This document shows positions 1 through 11,825 of a stretch of 64,000 nucleotides of DNA, one piece after another. The notes beneath the pieces were generated by a model that was not told where the DNA came from, made no database searches, and worked only from the letters and a program-made list of their open reading frames with translations. This DNA is from Bactrocera neohumeralis (Eukaryota; Arthropoda; Insecta; Diptera; Tephritidae): positions 17,292,017 through 17,356,016 of the forward strand of contig NC_065919.1 of the NCBI RefSeq assembly GCF_024586455.1, read 5' to 3'. Each line of letters starts with the position of its first letter. The stretch's first letter is position 1. The position numbers and the translations under genes were made by a program.

Positions 1-1530
1 TCTCCATTACAGTACAACTTTAGTTAGACTAAGGTTAATTTACCTCGGTTCTTATAACTTCTAGGAACCAGATCAATTGGATGCAGTTGATATTAGGCCG
101 GTCGAAAAATTTCTGACATACATAAATCCGTTTGTCGTTATGCGACGATCATTTTGATCTTTATTTAAGAGCTCTCGGCAAATCACAGCGACGTCCGCTG
201 TTCAAGTGGTATTATTCGTTGCTCTCCGAAGCCTGATTACCTAACATAACTGTGTTATAATAATTTCACTTACCAGTTAGATGTATTTTTCTTTGTTTAG
301 TCTCTCCAAAACTGTGGCTTTAACTCGACTTCGCCACTTTATTACCTCTGCACAGCATGTCCGCAAGTACATTTGTACATATTCACATATAAAAATTCGG
401 AGCATTAATTTTATACAACAGCCTTTTTCTCCATATCCTTTGCGCTTTGACTGAAACCAATGCATCAACTGATTGCACACACACACACACACCATTTTCG
501 AATAAAAATATTATTTTCAGCACTTACTCATTTCACACGCCTCATTGATTCGCGGCATTTTCACATATGGTATGTCGCCGCCGCGCTTTGCTCCCTTACA
601 CACATTGTCCCCAATTGCCCTAAATTTTATTTGTTTGTTGTTTTTTCACATTTTCTGTACTTTATTTCTTTTCCCGTAAATATTTAACTGTCGCCTGAGT
701 ATTTGCCGATTAAAGGGTTCGAAAAAAAGTTATGGCTTTTTCCTCGCTTTATGATTTTTTTGTCACAATAACAACATTTGTTGCTTGGGCTTTCGTATCT
801 CTGGCGCTCAATTAAAATTCCAGTGTCCATTGTGGGAATTTGTGGCAGCGAAAAAAGGTGGCTACTTTCACATGCTTGTCGATTGTCACATTGAAAGTGT
901 ATGTGTGTGTAAGGGGTGTCTACAGATGTTAAAATGTTAACAGCCGCTGTTCAGTGAGTGGGTCAAAGTGTGTAGTGTGTTAAAAATATAAATTTGTTGA
1001 GTACTCCATAAGAACATAAATAATTTTTATATATGTATCAATGAATTTTTTTGGGGACTTCTCCGATTTTTTTTCGAGAAAAAGCTTCAGTTATATACAT
1101 ATTTTGTGACTCACATATTCGAACACGTTTCAGTTATTCATACAATATATTACATTAAGTAAATCTCGGCAGTGAGTTTATAGAACATTTTTATTTTTAG
1201 TTTTTAAAGAGAGAGAAAGTTCTTAATCTTTTGCAAAAACGTTGTTGAGTAGAGATTGCAAAAGACACAATTGAAAAGTTAGCTGATTGCAGGTGACTTG
1301 GGTTTATGAATATGACGTTGGAACTGCCCAACAGTTTAGGCAGTGACGCATCGAAAGATGGACGAAACCGAAAAAACCCAAAATTTTCTGAAGGCCATTC
1401 CAACCGAAGCTTATAACAATAGCATGAAAATAGATGGATTGGATTAAGCGTTGGCATGCTTGTATTGACTCTGGAACGTATTTTGAAAGCGATAATTTTT
1501 TTTTTATAAAATACATACGTGAAAATTTAA
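1..1530. other. AT-rich non-coding DNA
   Basis: No reading frame here resembles a known protein. The DNA is AT-rich with homopolymer T and A tracts. The stretch near 940-1000 has the GTGTGTAGTGTG then A-rich look of fly untranslated sequence, but I cannot support an exon. Probably intronic or intergenic. Confidence 0.6.
476..492. repeat. (CA)n microsatellite
   Basis: An uninterrupted run of about eight CA dinucleotides. Similar runs recur in the other single-copy-like islands of the window. Confidence 0.9.
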
Positions 1531-1538
1531 TTTTTGGG

Positions 1539-2212
1539 TCGGTCCGGGTCAAATTTGATGAGATGTATTATAACCACAAATACGTGATATGCAGTTTTTG
1601 TCAGTCCGTGTCAAAATTGATCAAATGTTAAATGTCCATATAGAGGTGATATGTGATTTTTGTCAGTCCGGGTCAAATTTGATCAGATGTTATATATCCA
1701 TAAATACTTGATATGTAGCTTTTGTCAGTCTGGGTCATATATGATCAGATGTTTTATATCCATAAATACTTGATATGCAGTTTTTGTCAGTCCGTGTCAA
1801 AATTGATCAGATGTTAAATGTCCATATAGAGGTGATATGTGATTTTTGTCAGTCCGGGTCAAATTTGATCAGATGTTATATATCCATAAATACTTGATAT
1901 GCAGTTTTTGTCAGTCCGGGTCATATATGATCAGTTGTTTTATATCCATAAATACAGTCCGTGTCAAAATTGATCAGATGTTAAATGTCCATATAGAGGT
2001 GATATGTGATTTTTGTTAATCCGGGTCAAATTTGATCAGATGCTATATATCCATAAATACTTGATATGTAGCTTTTGTCAGTCTGGGTCATATATGATCA
2101 GATGTTAAATGTCCATATAGAGGTGATATGTGATTTTTGTCAGTCCGGGTCAAATTTGATCAGATGTTATATATCCATTAATACTTGATATGTAGCTTTT
2201 GTCAGTTTTTGG
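1539..2212. repeat. 62-bp tandem array, about 11 units, with a 3-unit higher-order pattern
   Basis: The start of the unit, a variant of TCAGTCCGGGTCAAATTTGA, recurs at about 1539, 1601, 1663, 1725, 1787, 1849, 1911, 1954, 2016, 2078, 2140 and 2202. The spacing is exactly 62 except for one 43-base unit (1911-1953) that has lost about 19 bases. Three monomer types can be told apart. Type A has TCCGTGTCAAAATTGA and GTCCATATAGAGG. Type B has TCCGGGTCAAATTTGA and ATATATCCATAAATAC. Type C has TCATATATGATCAG. From 1601 they run A-B-C-A-B-C-A-B, then a C/A hybrid, then B, so a 186-bp higher-order period sits on the 62-bp one. The outer units (1539 and after 2202) are more diverged, as expected for array edges. 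Confidence 0.95.
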
Positions 2213-3840
2213 ATCAATTTTGATTCGGTTTAGAATCGAAATAGAATTCGAAAATCGGTTTAGGCCTATTATTAAAACTGAAGGGACTTTTTATTCTACT
2301 TATTTATTAGCTTATAGTTTCTTCTGGTCCAAAAATTTCTGTAATGCTTGTCTAATCTACCAGGAACATGTTTTTTATATCGTTTGGGAAATCGATACCT
2401 TTCAATCTCTCTAAATTGTTCCTTAAATCTTATACTTCGAATTATGCTAGCTGATTTCGAAATAGAAGATATTATATAAGTATAATAGGAAAGATTAAGA
2501 TTTGTGGTGAGATTTGGATACTGGAAAGGAATTAATCTGACTTCAAACTGGGTAGATCAAATTAAAATAAACTAAGGAACCAGTATTGCTTTTCTATTTC
2601 GGCAAACTTTGACTTTCACTTTATAGAACTTTCGACTAAATAAATTTCGAAGTTCCCTGTGTTCTTCGCTTAACTATATAAATATAACTGAATATAGTAT
2701 ACTATCCTGAGGTATTTTTTTCCTAAGCAACGGTAGTTGTGTTTTACTTACCATTTGTCCACACCTCCTCTCGTTGAAGCTACGTGCCAATTACATAAGC
2801 AGGACCACAACGGCATGCACGAATAGTAATATGTAGGAATGTAGGTCTTCTTGTTAGCTGGGTAATCATTACGTGTGGAAAGCAATAAAAACTAACAAAC
2901 ATGTAATTTACTTTGTTCGGTCCGGTTTATTGAATATTTAATGTGGCGCTGATTTCGTGACTGTGTAATTTCTGTCGTCGCCCCTTTATTTATTCACATG
3001 CATGTTTTCTTATATAACGAGTAGATTACGAAGTCGATTGTAGACATATATATGCACATAGAAATATTTATTATTGTATCAAATTATTTAATAAAGGTAA
3101 TCAATTATGAGCCCATAAGAGTGATGACTGTATAGCTAATTAGTAGTTGGAGAAGGAAGTTAATAATAGAGTCATTGGAGAAAAGAAAAATATTTGTTGA
3201 CATCAGTCGTTTTTTTTAGTCTTTTAGCTGTAGACTTTTTTTTAGTCTCCAGAGAGGCATAGAATTCTTTAAGACCCAAAAACTGGAGAGCTTTGATAAA
3301 AAGTAATTAAAAGTTTTATTACACCACTTTTGGCGAACAGGGCAGGGGTCTTGACTTGAAGAGAATGTCTTATCAATTTTAACCCTGGATTTTTACCATT
3401 TTCTCCCATTAAAGAGACATCGAGTATATTCACGAACTCGATGAGGTAGTACAAATTGGATCTCTCATTCAAATTCTGACTGCTAACAATACTAAGATTT
3501 TAGGTATTAGAGGAAAGAGTACATCACTCCTAAAATGACCGCGACTATTGTCACAGTACAGATAGCCATCGCGACTAATTATTTAAGGCGTTAGGCGGCA
3601 GCACATTGAAGCAAACACAAAACAGATATTATTCCTTGATTAAGTCGACGACAAAGAACAATTTAACGAGAAGGCAACTAACTTCAGACACACATAGTAG
3701 TAATAGTTCCATTTCTGCTTTTACCTCCATCAATTCCCTACCAGTGAATGGCGTACTTAGAGTCAAACCACCACGCAGGACGAAGAGATCGAGTTGCCTT
3801 GTGCAACTTCGTTGGGGTTGTTGTAGCAGGTTGGAAGTCC
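2213..3840. other. AT-rich spacer, no recognised gene
   Basis: No protein similarity is seen in any frame. A short GC-richer piece near 2755-2860 and T tracts near 3210-3245 are the only local features. At 3812-3835 there is a GGGTTGTTGTAGCAG string that fly interspersed repeats often carry, possibly the edge of a SINE-like element. Confidence 0.45.
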
Positions 3841-3990
3841 TATCTATTGAGAATCGATCGTGACTTACCAAATATATGTCTGGCTTGTAATAAATCTCCG
3901 CAGGACTCTAACCACCTCTCTACATGCCCAATGAACCCCACTCATCTAACACTCTTCAACCTGTGCTCCGATCCCATTGAATAAGCAGGT
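3841..3990 (+). mobile_element. C-terminal end of a Jockey-like LINE ORF2
   Basis: An open stretch ends with a Cys-X2-Cys...His-X3-Cys cluster (Cys codons at about 3877 and 3886, then NHLSTC), followed by PTHLT and SDPIE. This pattern, a small zinc-knuckle-like segment and then NP-T-LT, is the usual extreme C-terminus of Jockey/I-type non-LTR reverse transcriptases, after the RT domain. Only about 45 residues remain and the frame runs to a stop at 3982-3984, so this is a 5'-truncated relic. The residues upstream in the same frame do not look like RT. The clade assignment is inference from the terminal motif only. Confidence 0.6.
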
Positions 3991-4069
3991 TTACTAGGCC
4001 AAGCGTTTGATAATGTTGATGACAACTAACTTGTGCCTTGTCACCTAAACAGAGACTAAATAACTGTCA

Positions 4070-5110
4070 TAAGTTAGTTTAATTTGGTAGGCCAATAAGC
4101 CACGCATAGTTCAGTTTGGTCCCTTGCAATACCAGATGAAGTTCAGTTGCTGAGTCCAAGAGGAGTAGTCATCCATTAGGATGCCTGCGCTTGACGCGAG
4201 CTTTAACAGGCTCTGCGACCTCACTATCGTTGCCATCTCTAGTGTATCATACCGTGAGAACGCCAGATGCTTATAGCGTAAGGATATGCTCCAAGATATG
4301 CAAGATATGCTCCATTGTTTCTTGGTGGCTTGCTCTAGACATTTCCTGCAGTCTTCTCGTTCTGTCATCATGTCATGTCTTTTGGTTCGCCTAAGGTAAG
4401 ATTTCTGAAATGTTTCAACCTAAGTCTTGCAGGGGCTGCAAAGTGCCTGGATATTTCTACTCTATGCAACTTATACAACTAGCGTCCGACAAGATTTTAA
4501 GCCTTACGACATGCCTTATGCCTACTGGAAAGTGTCTAGTAAGAACTCATACGATTGCGAAAGATTAACTTTGCTTGAAGTAAGTAGTTGACGTTTTAGT
4601 CTAGACCGAAAGGATCTCGCAGTCACACAGTAGCTGGTCGTCGATCATTGGTTCAGTGTTAGAATGAAAGATGCCAATAGTGATTCAGCTCGATCTTATT
4701 CCGATGTGAGCTGATCAAGCGTGCCTCCTCTGGTTGGCTCATCAGTTTCGCCTGCAATTCCGCAGTGACCAGCCACCCAAACGAGTCTGAAAATGAAGTA
4801 ACTTGATACTATTTTTAGTGAGGACAGGCACACCTTAACTAACTTTAAGCGCATCGTTAGCAAGCGCTAGTCGTCTCGTTCTGCTGCTGGAATGAGTGCT
4901 CACTTCCCAGGAAGAAGCTGCACTTCGTAGCAGTGCATCTATCGCCACTTTAAAAGCAGCTTGAGAAACACTACAGTTGTCAGGTAGTCTAAAGCTATGA
5001 TTGACGGAGCGCTCATTACAATACACTTCCACTCCAACTTTCTCTCCTTGCTTCGACCGATCCGTGAAAAGCCGTGTCGATTCTTGGAAATAAGAAAAAG
5101 TTGGTTCAAA
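4070..5110 (-). mobile_element. LINE (I/LOA/R1-type) RNase H and C-terminal fragment
   Basis: Read on the minus strand. The right part (about 5032-4835) resembles the start of a LINE RNase H domain: a VYCNE strand, a FRLPDNCSV segment matching the FRLPDHCSVFQAE seen in other copies, and a Ser-rich stretch where HSDSRAA would lie. The left part (about 4371-4111) carries EDCRKCLEQ and RYDTLE, which match CRKCLE and PRYDTLE in the better copy at 28.25-28.93 kb, that is, the C-terminal Cys-containing tail. Stops and frame changes separate the two. The left end, with GGTAGGCCAATAAGCCACGC, matches the 3' end of the copies at 28.25 and 41.15 kb, so the copy reaches close to the element's 3' terminus but its TTAGG-like tail has decayed. 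Confidence 0.75.
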
Positions 5111-6395
5111 CTTTCTTTGATTTAAATAACCCCAAAATTAGTTTAATTTTAGATATTAATTAAATTAGCTGAAACAGTTAAAAATGAATATGACAACGTA
5201 CAAAATATTTGATAAGCACAATGGCCTTAAAGTAGCCAAACAGGAGTATCTTAGCTTAACTATTAACTACTTAGTTGGGCAGGATGTGTAAAGTAAATAT
5301 GTCTGTATAACTGCCAGTAGGAGTACCCTTGCCGAAACACCGCCACCGATACTTTATTACTCAAGTGCGAGTATGCTCCTCCGAAAGTCCCAGCGGCAGC
5401 AACAGCTGATAGCCGATGAAAACAATGCCCTTGTCCACGCGTATCGCCGCACAACACTTTATTAAACCATAAATTACGAGCTATATTAAGGATGCGACAA
5501 CTGTCAACGGCACAAGGACGGAAAGCAGAGACCAGTGGGTGTAGAGTAGTGGTGCTCAATTGCTTTTGAGAGGGCTGTGGAGGCGCTGCTCTTTGGTGGA
5601 GTTTGTAGGTGCGTTGAATGTTGCATGACAGTGGTAAGGGTTCGGTGAGTCGGTATCTATACTAAGCATATTTTCTAGTTGTGCTTGCGTTGTTGTATTA
5701 ATTATATTTGTACATAAGTAAGGGTATACATACTACCTGTTTCAAACGTCACTCATTTGCACGTGCTTCGCTCTTGTTATAATTTTGTTATTGCAGCTTT
5801 CGCTATAAATTGATAACCTAATTAAAGCTTTCGCTAGCTGCTGCGGCGACCGCAGCCCGAGCCGTGTCACGTGGACTCCCCAGAGTTGCTTGATTTAGTT
5901 GCAGTTTCATGCAGCGCTATTTGGTTACAATGCTCGTTTTGTTGCCTTTTTTTGCTGTGCGATAAATTATGAGCTGTCATTCAATATACGGGCAATAATA
6001 ATATACGTCATTACTTATATATTATATATTTCTATATACAGGAGTTCGCATATTTTATGCGCAATATGAAATATAGCCACTGTCTCTAATAAAATATTGA
6101 TAGAATTTTTATTTTTTGGGCTCACTAAAAGGCTTGTAGTTGGAATGACTATAAAAATAACTAAAATTCAAGATTTTCCTCTTGAAAAGTCGTTTGACTT
6201 TTTACTCCATTGGCTGTTTTTGATCCGTACGTGTACATGCTATGAGTTCTGCTGGTGGATCGCGTGTCACTGTGCCATCCTCACTCTTTTAGCGTGACTT
6301 TTAACCCATTTTCCCGAGATAAAGCATGAGAGTGCGTGTTCTTTCTTATCCCGACTCCCTGCCTATCAAGCTATGTTTGAAGATTCTTGTAGAAA
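5111..6395. other. Single-copy-like non-coding DNA
   Basis: Contains a GC-richer patch around 5340-5560 and 5820-5900 with CTGCTGCGGCGACCGCAG-like sequence, but no frame resembles a protein. A 98-codon open frame on the minus strand near 5263-5559 has no recognisable motif and is most likely chance. Confidence 0.45.
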
Positions 6396-6990
6396 ATTCA
6401 TCAATCGTCACCAATCTGGGAGGTGTTTTCGCCGCCGAGCTTTCCACTGCAATGTCAATTGATAGCAGGTTGAGGAATCTTTTAAATGCAACCATCTCGT
6501 TTAGTTTCCACCTCAGGTTGCTATCAAAAAATAATTCCAGGCACGTGTATGATCCTTAGTAGTTAACTCTGCCCCATTGAGCCTTAGCGGTTTCCATGAC
6601 GGGATCATGTACCCATTGTAAAGAATACCATATCTGTTTTACCATCATTTATTTCTAGTTTGACCCAAAATGCTCATTGGTGTATGACTTTTAGAGTGCT
6701 ATTCATCAGGCTACTGATTGTGTCTAGGAACTTGTTCATCAACAGGATGAACCTCTCTCTCTCTCTCGGGTCCTATTCCGGAAGCGTCCAGACTATTACC
6801 ATAGCCCCATTGGAGACATTATTAAATGCTCCGCTTATGGAAAAAAGGCGCCCTGTGCCCTCTATATATTTAAGGTTCACAAGTGAAGTGCAGTCTTAGT
6901 CCTATCCTTCGAGTGCCTTTAGAAAGGAATGATATTAAACTTATGGATCTATATTCCTACGAAAAGAAGAAACTTTTCTCTCTCCGGAGA
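6396..6990 (-). mobile_element. LINE reverse transcriptase fragment (R1/I-type, post-YxDD region)
   Basis: Minus-strand reading gives LEINDGKTDMVFFT (about 6657-6619), the motif that follows the YxDD loop in R1/I-type RTs. About 100 bases on is SNLRWKLNEMVAFKRFLN, which matches the usual KLSWK-N region where RT passes into its thumb. To the right (about 6870-6820) a GAFNNVS string matches the conserved GAFNN of palm motif A in this group. The catalytic YxDD segment between them is missing or scrambled, and stops are present. This is an internal RT relic with neither element end, and its C-terminal parts are not adjacent. Confidence 0.6.
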
Positions 6991-7009
6991 ATATGCAGCT
7001 AAGCCCTAA

Positions 7010-7330
7010 AACCCGCGTTTGCGTATGCCCCGGATGTGCTGAGTCGATTTAGCCATACCCTTATGCTTGTCCATTGTTCCTTCCATCTGTCTGTATATCT
7101 GTGAATTAGTCCCTCAGTTCTTGAGATATCGATCTGAATTTTGGTCTCCGTCCTTTTCTCTATCCGAATCTGTTCATTTGTTGGAACGGCCGATATCGGA
7201 TCACTATTACACATATCTGGCTGGGTGTATTGTCACCACTTCTATGGTCATTTATAGCTAATCAGCTTCTGAAAATATTTTATAGGAAATTGATAGCCTA
7301 TGCAGACGAATAGCTATAATAGTGACGATA
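7010..7330 (+). repeat. Partial copy of dispersed repeat 1
   Basis: The order TGAGTCGATTTAGCCAT, then TCTGTCTGTATAT, then AATTAGTCCCTCAGTT, then GGAACGGCCGATATCGGA matches positions about 8345-8520 of the longer copy that follows at 8.24 kb. It lacks both ends. Same orientation as the 8.24-kb copy. Confidence 0.8.
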
Positions 7331-7479
7331 TCGGCTAACATAGACTTTTTACAATGAGACACAAAATCCCGACATGGCGACCCCCGAGCCTCAACGGTGT
7401 TGAGTTAACAATTAAGAAGCTTACCATGTAACTGGGACTAATTTTGTATAGCAATTTAATACAGAAACTCAACGTAAAG

Positions 7480-8180
7480 GAAAAAGTGAAAAAGCCAGTG
7501 GTTTCATACAGAAACCGTTGGAGCAGATACAGCGACCCGCTATTCTCTACATAACTGCTAAGGATCGCCCACACAGCTACAATAGTAAGATTACTCAACC
7601 TACCAGTACTCGATATTGCATTGCAAAGCTCGGCAGTGAAATTAGCTGCAAGATAGGGGCGCTAGGTGAATTTTCCACAAGTACTTTCGGACATAGATAA
7701 GATGAGATGGCGTAGGAGTATGCGACTTACCAGCAGAAATCTATACAGAGGGATCAAAAATATTTAATGGAATCTGGATCCCAGGTGACCCTTCAAGATT
7801 CTGAAATATTGCAGTATCTCCAGGCGGAAGTCTTTACAGTCAGAAAACGGACGGAGATAGCTAACCACGCAGGAACAATATAAAAAGGATAAATATATAT
7901 ACCAAAAATGCCATCCATGTAGAACTGGAACTGGAACGTACTGAACAAATACAGGAAATACCGAAGGCACTAAAAACTATACACAATGAAATTTTCGAGA
8001 GGGCTGACAGAATCATCAGGTTGAGGAAAACTCGCAAGGGTTTCACTCACATGGTCTCGGAAGCCCTGACGGTTATTGGCCTCTTGACAGATCACAACCT
8101 ACTCGCTTGTCATGTGACCCGGATGGACATGTAACGCCGATACATACAGAAAGTGCAGTGAAGTAGGCATGAGAGAGAGA
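7480..8180 (+). mobile_element. LINE fragment: RT end, RNase H and C-terminal segment
   Basis: Three consecutive parts of a LOA/I-type ORF2 can be read on the plus strand with frame shifts. At about 7560-7640, RLLNLPVLDIALQSSAVKLAA matches the thumb region just before RNase H. At about 7730-7860 come IYTEGSK and then GIWIPG and a VFTVRK segment, where RNase H normally has YTDGSK and FQAE; the first catalytic Asp is Glu here. At about 8060-8160, VIGLLTDHNLLACHVTRM matches the LLTGH...HA-RMG segment before the C-terminal Cys cluster. The three parts are in the right order and close to natural spacing, so this is one 5'-truncated copy that lost most of RNase H. It ends before the 3' tail. Confidence 0.7.
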
Positions 8181-8242
8181 GAGACAACCGAAATTAACAG
8201 TTTTTCTTTTGTTATACAATATTTACAACCCTGGTTGCCACT

Positions 8243-8369
8243 CAAATACATTTATATACCCTGAACAGGGTATATTAAGTTTGTAACACCCAGAAGGAAG
8301 TGTCGGAGACCGTATAAAGTACATATATAAATGATCAGTATGTTGAGCTGGGTCGATTTAGCCATGTCC

Positions 8370-8400
<31 letters not shown>

Positions 8401-9212
8401 CGTCTGTATATATACGAACTAGTCCCTCAGTTTTTAAGATATCGTTTTGAAAATTTGCAATCTTCATTTTCTCTTCAAGAAGCTGCTCATTTGTCAGAAC
8501 TGCCGATATCGGACCACTATAACATATAGCTGCATATAAACTGAACGATCGGAATCAAGTTCTTGTAAGGAAAACTTTCACATTTGACGTGGTATCTTCA
8601 CGAAATTTGGTATGGATTATTTTCTAAGACAACAATGTAATCTCCGAAGAAATTGTTCAGATCGGTTAACTATAGCTTATAGCTACCATACAAACTGAAC
8701 GATCGGAATCTAGTTCTGGTATGGAAAACTTTTGCATTTGACGGGGTATCTTCACGAAATTTGGTATATATTATTTTCTAAGGCAACACTACTATATAGC
8801 TGCCATATAAACTGAATGATCGGAATCAAATGCTTGCATGGGAAACTTCCTCATTTGACGATATATCTTCACGAAATTTGGTATGAGTTATTGTTAATAG
8901 AAATAATGTAATATGGGAAGAAATTTTTCAGATCGGCTTACTATAGCATATAGCTGCCATACAAACCGAACAATCGGAATTTGGAACCAAGGGCTTTTAT
9001 GGAAAACTTTTGCATTTGGTGTGCTATCTTCACAAAGTTTAATGGGTTACTGCTTAAGGTAATAATATAATCTCCGAAAAAATTTTTCAGATCGGATTAC
9101 TATAACATATAGCTTCCATACAAACTGAACACATAGTTACTAAAAGAAGTGCACCTGTGAAGGGTGTATTAGCTTCGGTGCAGCCGAAGTTAACGTTTTT
9201 TCTTGTTTGATA
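8243..9212 (+). repeat. Dispersed repeat 1, nearly complete copy with 3' hairpin
   Basis: Starts at ATACCCTGAACAGGGTATATTAAG (8250-8280) and ends in a hairpin CTTCGGTGCAGCCGAAG (9173-9189) followed by TTAACG, a T tract and CTTGTTT (about 9209). Inside, a roughly 155-bp module (GAACGATCGGAATC...ATAGCTGCCATACAAACT) repeats imperfectly at about 8541, 8697, 8814 and 8968; the second module has lost about 40 bases. No coding capacity. It is a non-autonomous mobile repeat of a kind common in higher flies, and fragments lie at 7.0, 22.9, 26.2, 38.1, 51.1 and 52.0 kb. Helitron-like origin is possible because of the 3' hairpin, but the usual CTRR end is absent. Confidence 0.85.
8369..8410. repeat. (TCTG)n microsatellite inside dispersed repeat 1
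   Basis: A run of TCTG/TTTG tetramers starting at CCGTCTGTCTG. The same run, shorter, is present at the matching place in the partial copies at 7.08 and 52.06 kb, so it is part of the element and variable in length. Confidence 0.9.
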
Positions 9213-10566
9213 TATTTTTCCATCAAGAATTTAGCATTCGAAAGTTGAAAATTATTTTTAATGAAGATTTTCGTGATTACAAAATAAAAAAAAGTGGCGT
9301 TGCCACCTGTTTAGAATTTTTTTAAAAAGAAATTTACTAAGAATTCATAGGAATATTTGTTTAAAAGCATAGCATTCTTTCCATGCTTACATGTACAGAA
9401 ACATAAACTCTTATTTGAAATGTTGCGTATACGCACTGACGTCCTGCTATCAGCAGCTGCGCAGCTAAATTATCGCAGCGCACACACGCACGCACACGAA
9501 ATCGCTTGAGATCGCTGAAATTATGGTGTTATTTTTAATTGTTTCCGAAAGCGCACCATTGCACGCCGCTTCTTCCCTCACTTGATAGTCCTTGACCAGC
9601 CAACCGCCAATAGACTCGACCACATTCTCGGCCCGCCATTTAATTTCACATTCTAACACATTCATGCTGACAGTTTTATGTTGCAACTAACTACATATAC
9701 ATACACACTCACAAACACAGAGTTGCATGCACACACACACACACACACACATTGCTGCACGTCCTGTGGTGTAGTTTATTGCTCACATGTCAGCATGCTT
9801 GTGACCGAAACGGCTGACTGCTCGCCCGGTGGCATGCAATACGTACGCTCGCAGCCAGTTGTTGCTCTTGCCTGGTGACTGAAATGTTTTTTGCATAAAT
9901 TTTCGTCAGCGCTGGCACATTTGGGCCGGTCTTTGGACCGCTATTGCAATGAATTGTGTGATTTGGTGGCAACAACAACAAAGCAAAAGGAAGCGAAGAA
10001 TACTTCATGTGTGGCAAAGTAATACGGTGATATAGTGTTGCCACTGTATGCCCGTGGCACTAAATTACCACACATACACATACACACTTATTTCGCCAGC
10101 GTTGTCAGCGTTGCCGCACCGAGCGGGAGCGGGAGAGAGAGAGTGGGTGCGAGTGGCAAGAGAGTCCCTAAGCAATGCGCATTCGTTTCAGTATTTGTCC
10201 ATTTTTCCGCTTGTGGTTACACTACATTTGGATTATCTATCTGCTAGTCGGCGGCTTGCAGCAACAAACCGCAGTCACTACTCTTCTGCTGTCATTCAAC
10301 CAAATGACTACTGCAGTGGCAACATTGCGCCCAAAGCGCATTTGTATAGCAAATTTTGGCACTCGTACTGCAGCTTGTGGGTTAAGAATTACTTTGCGGC
10401 TGCGAAGCCTGAGTGCGGCTTGCTGTTTGTAATTGATTTTTTCCAAAACTATATACATATGTATATATATTTTGTGATTCTAATGTGGACTTGCAAATAT
10501 CCACATGATTCCAAATTGTCGCGGTCGAGTGATGTTGTTGCGGCAGCTATAATACATACAAGTATG
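9213..10566. other. Single-copy-like island with CA repeats
   Basis: GC content rises and transposon similarity stops. Contains (CA)n at about 9729-9751, CACACGCACGC at 9479-9500, AACAACAACAAAG near 9970 and a GAGCGGGAGCGGGAGAGAGAGAG purine run near 10118-10145. Long open frames exist on both strands but overlap each other and carry no protein motif, so I call none. Likely intron or intergenic DNA, possibly regulatory. Confidence 0.5.
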
Positions 10567-10720
10567 TTAGGTTAGGTGTAGGGACCGATCTTCGCGACGG
10601 AGATCACGGAGTTCGAACTTATTATAGATTACTTGTTTTGAGGCTATCACAAATCTACTAAGTTCCCAAAATTTATTAAAGTCAAATCACTTGCTTTACT
10701 TAACTTGAGTTTAATGTAAG

Positions 10721-11710
10721 CCTTAGGTTAGGTTAGGTAGTAGATTGATTCATAATCGATGGATTTGCGCTTTGTGTTATCCAAAAGCTCCTTAAAGTGC
10801 ATCATCTCATAGATCGACGAAGCGTTTTGTGGTTACCACAAACTTATTAAGGCGGTTAATATGAATGCCAGCCACTTCTACAGGTTCTTCAAAAGTGTAT
10901 CCATGAAGATATTTCAATTTCAGTCTGGCAAGGCATTCGGCAATAGCTTTGGCAAAATCATGTTGGAAACCTCTCATGCGATTTACTTACACGGTCTCGA
11001 AAGGACTGCCGGACCATTGTTGGCCTCTTGACACGTCACAACCCAGCCACATGTCATGCTGTATGGAGGATGATACCCTGTATGGAAGAAAATATAGTTT
11101 GGCAAAGAGCGTCCGTCAAAATAGTTAGTCACACCTCAAGCGTACCTATTGGACCATGTCCAGACAGAACACCACCAAAGCGGCGAGATTGACTTTGTTA
11201 AGTGCAAGTGGTTAGGAGACTCTCTTTTGGTACAGTTTTGAGTCAGATGGATCTGGAAGTTGCACAAGTTGTGGTTGTTGTCCAGCGTCTACCAAGCTCA
11301 CTGGAGGTCCTTCGGTCCAGCGCTAAAACGCAAGAAGATATCGGATGCATTCCTTCACGAGTCTTGTGCGTACGATCAGCAAGTTGGAGAGCCACCTCTG
11401 CTTGAAAGATGCTACAAAGGTCTGGTGGACTGAAATTAGTGTTGAAAGAGAGCTCCCGACAAAATAATCTACCTCCTACTTTCTCTTTTAACTTCGATCC
11501 GTCCGTGAAGTAGCTCACTGCACCTTTTCTCAAACGGCTTCGTCCTGCCCACAAATCCCTCGCAGATGAGCGCAGGGAAGGAACCGCCAAGTGAAGGTTC
11601 CACAATGCAGTGGTATAAGTTGAAGGTATGGAATCGAAGTAGCGGAGAGTTTTAAGGCGTCTCGGGGCTCCGCAAAGCATCTGTTCTGTAACTTGGAGAA
11701 TGGCATCTGT
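10721..11710 (-). mobile_element. LINE RNase H to 3' tail fragment ending in (TTAGG)3
   Basis: Minus strand, 5' to 3' from right to left. At about 11510-11485 it reads SYFTDGSKLKEKVGG with the first RNase H catalytic Asp intact, then LSFNTNFSPPDLCSIFQAEV with the Glu of FQAE. The rest of RNase H is lost and the frame moves to a tail segment (VLALDRRTSSELGRRW) that joins RNase H to the C-terminal domain in the sister copies at 33.2 and 48.3 kb. The left end (10723-10737) is TTAGG three times in a row, the same position and sequence as the ends of those copies. A short plus-strand LINE piece interrupts it at about 10975-11075. Pseudogenised, 5'-truncated. Confidence 0.75.
10975..11080 (+). mobile_element. 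Short opposite-strand LINE C-terminal piece
   Basis: The plus strand reads IVGLLTRHNPATCHAV, aligned with VIGLLTDHNLLACHVT at about 8060-8150. It is the segment just before the C-terminal Cys cluster of the same LINE group. It lies inside a minus-strand copy, as if a second copy had inserted or the region had been rearranged. Confidence 0.55.
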
Positions 11711-11825
11711 GGCACTGTTGGTGTTTTTCCAAAGGGATTATGGAATAAATGTCTACTGTAGAAACTAAAAGATGTAATTTTTGGTTCGCCGACAATTAAG
11801 GAGGAAGTCGTTAAAAAAAAAGGCG

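Noticed and set aside
940..1010. Possible transcription start with leader-like GTGTGTAGTGTG sequence
   Set aside because: TTCAGTG lacks a DPE at +28 and no consensus splice donor follows at a reasonable distance.
1539..2212. CRISPR-like array
   Set aside because: Units are contiguous 62-mers with no unique spacers, and the context is a eukaryotic genome.
2750..3010. Possible LTR-like sequence
   Set aside because: No paired terminal repeat, primer-binding site or polypurine tract could be found.
5263..5559. A 98-codon open frame on the minus strand
   Set aside because: No motif, no start context, no matching splice sites seen; treated as chance.
9173..9209. Hairpin plus T tract as a rho-independent terminator
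   Set aside because: The same hairpin is the conserved end of a dispersed fly repeat; bacterial terminators are not relevant here.
10048..10575. A 175-codon open frame on the plus strand
   Set aside because: Overlaps other long frames in the same interval on both strands, has no domain or motif, and includes translated microsatellite-type sequence. Chance opening is more likely.
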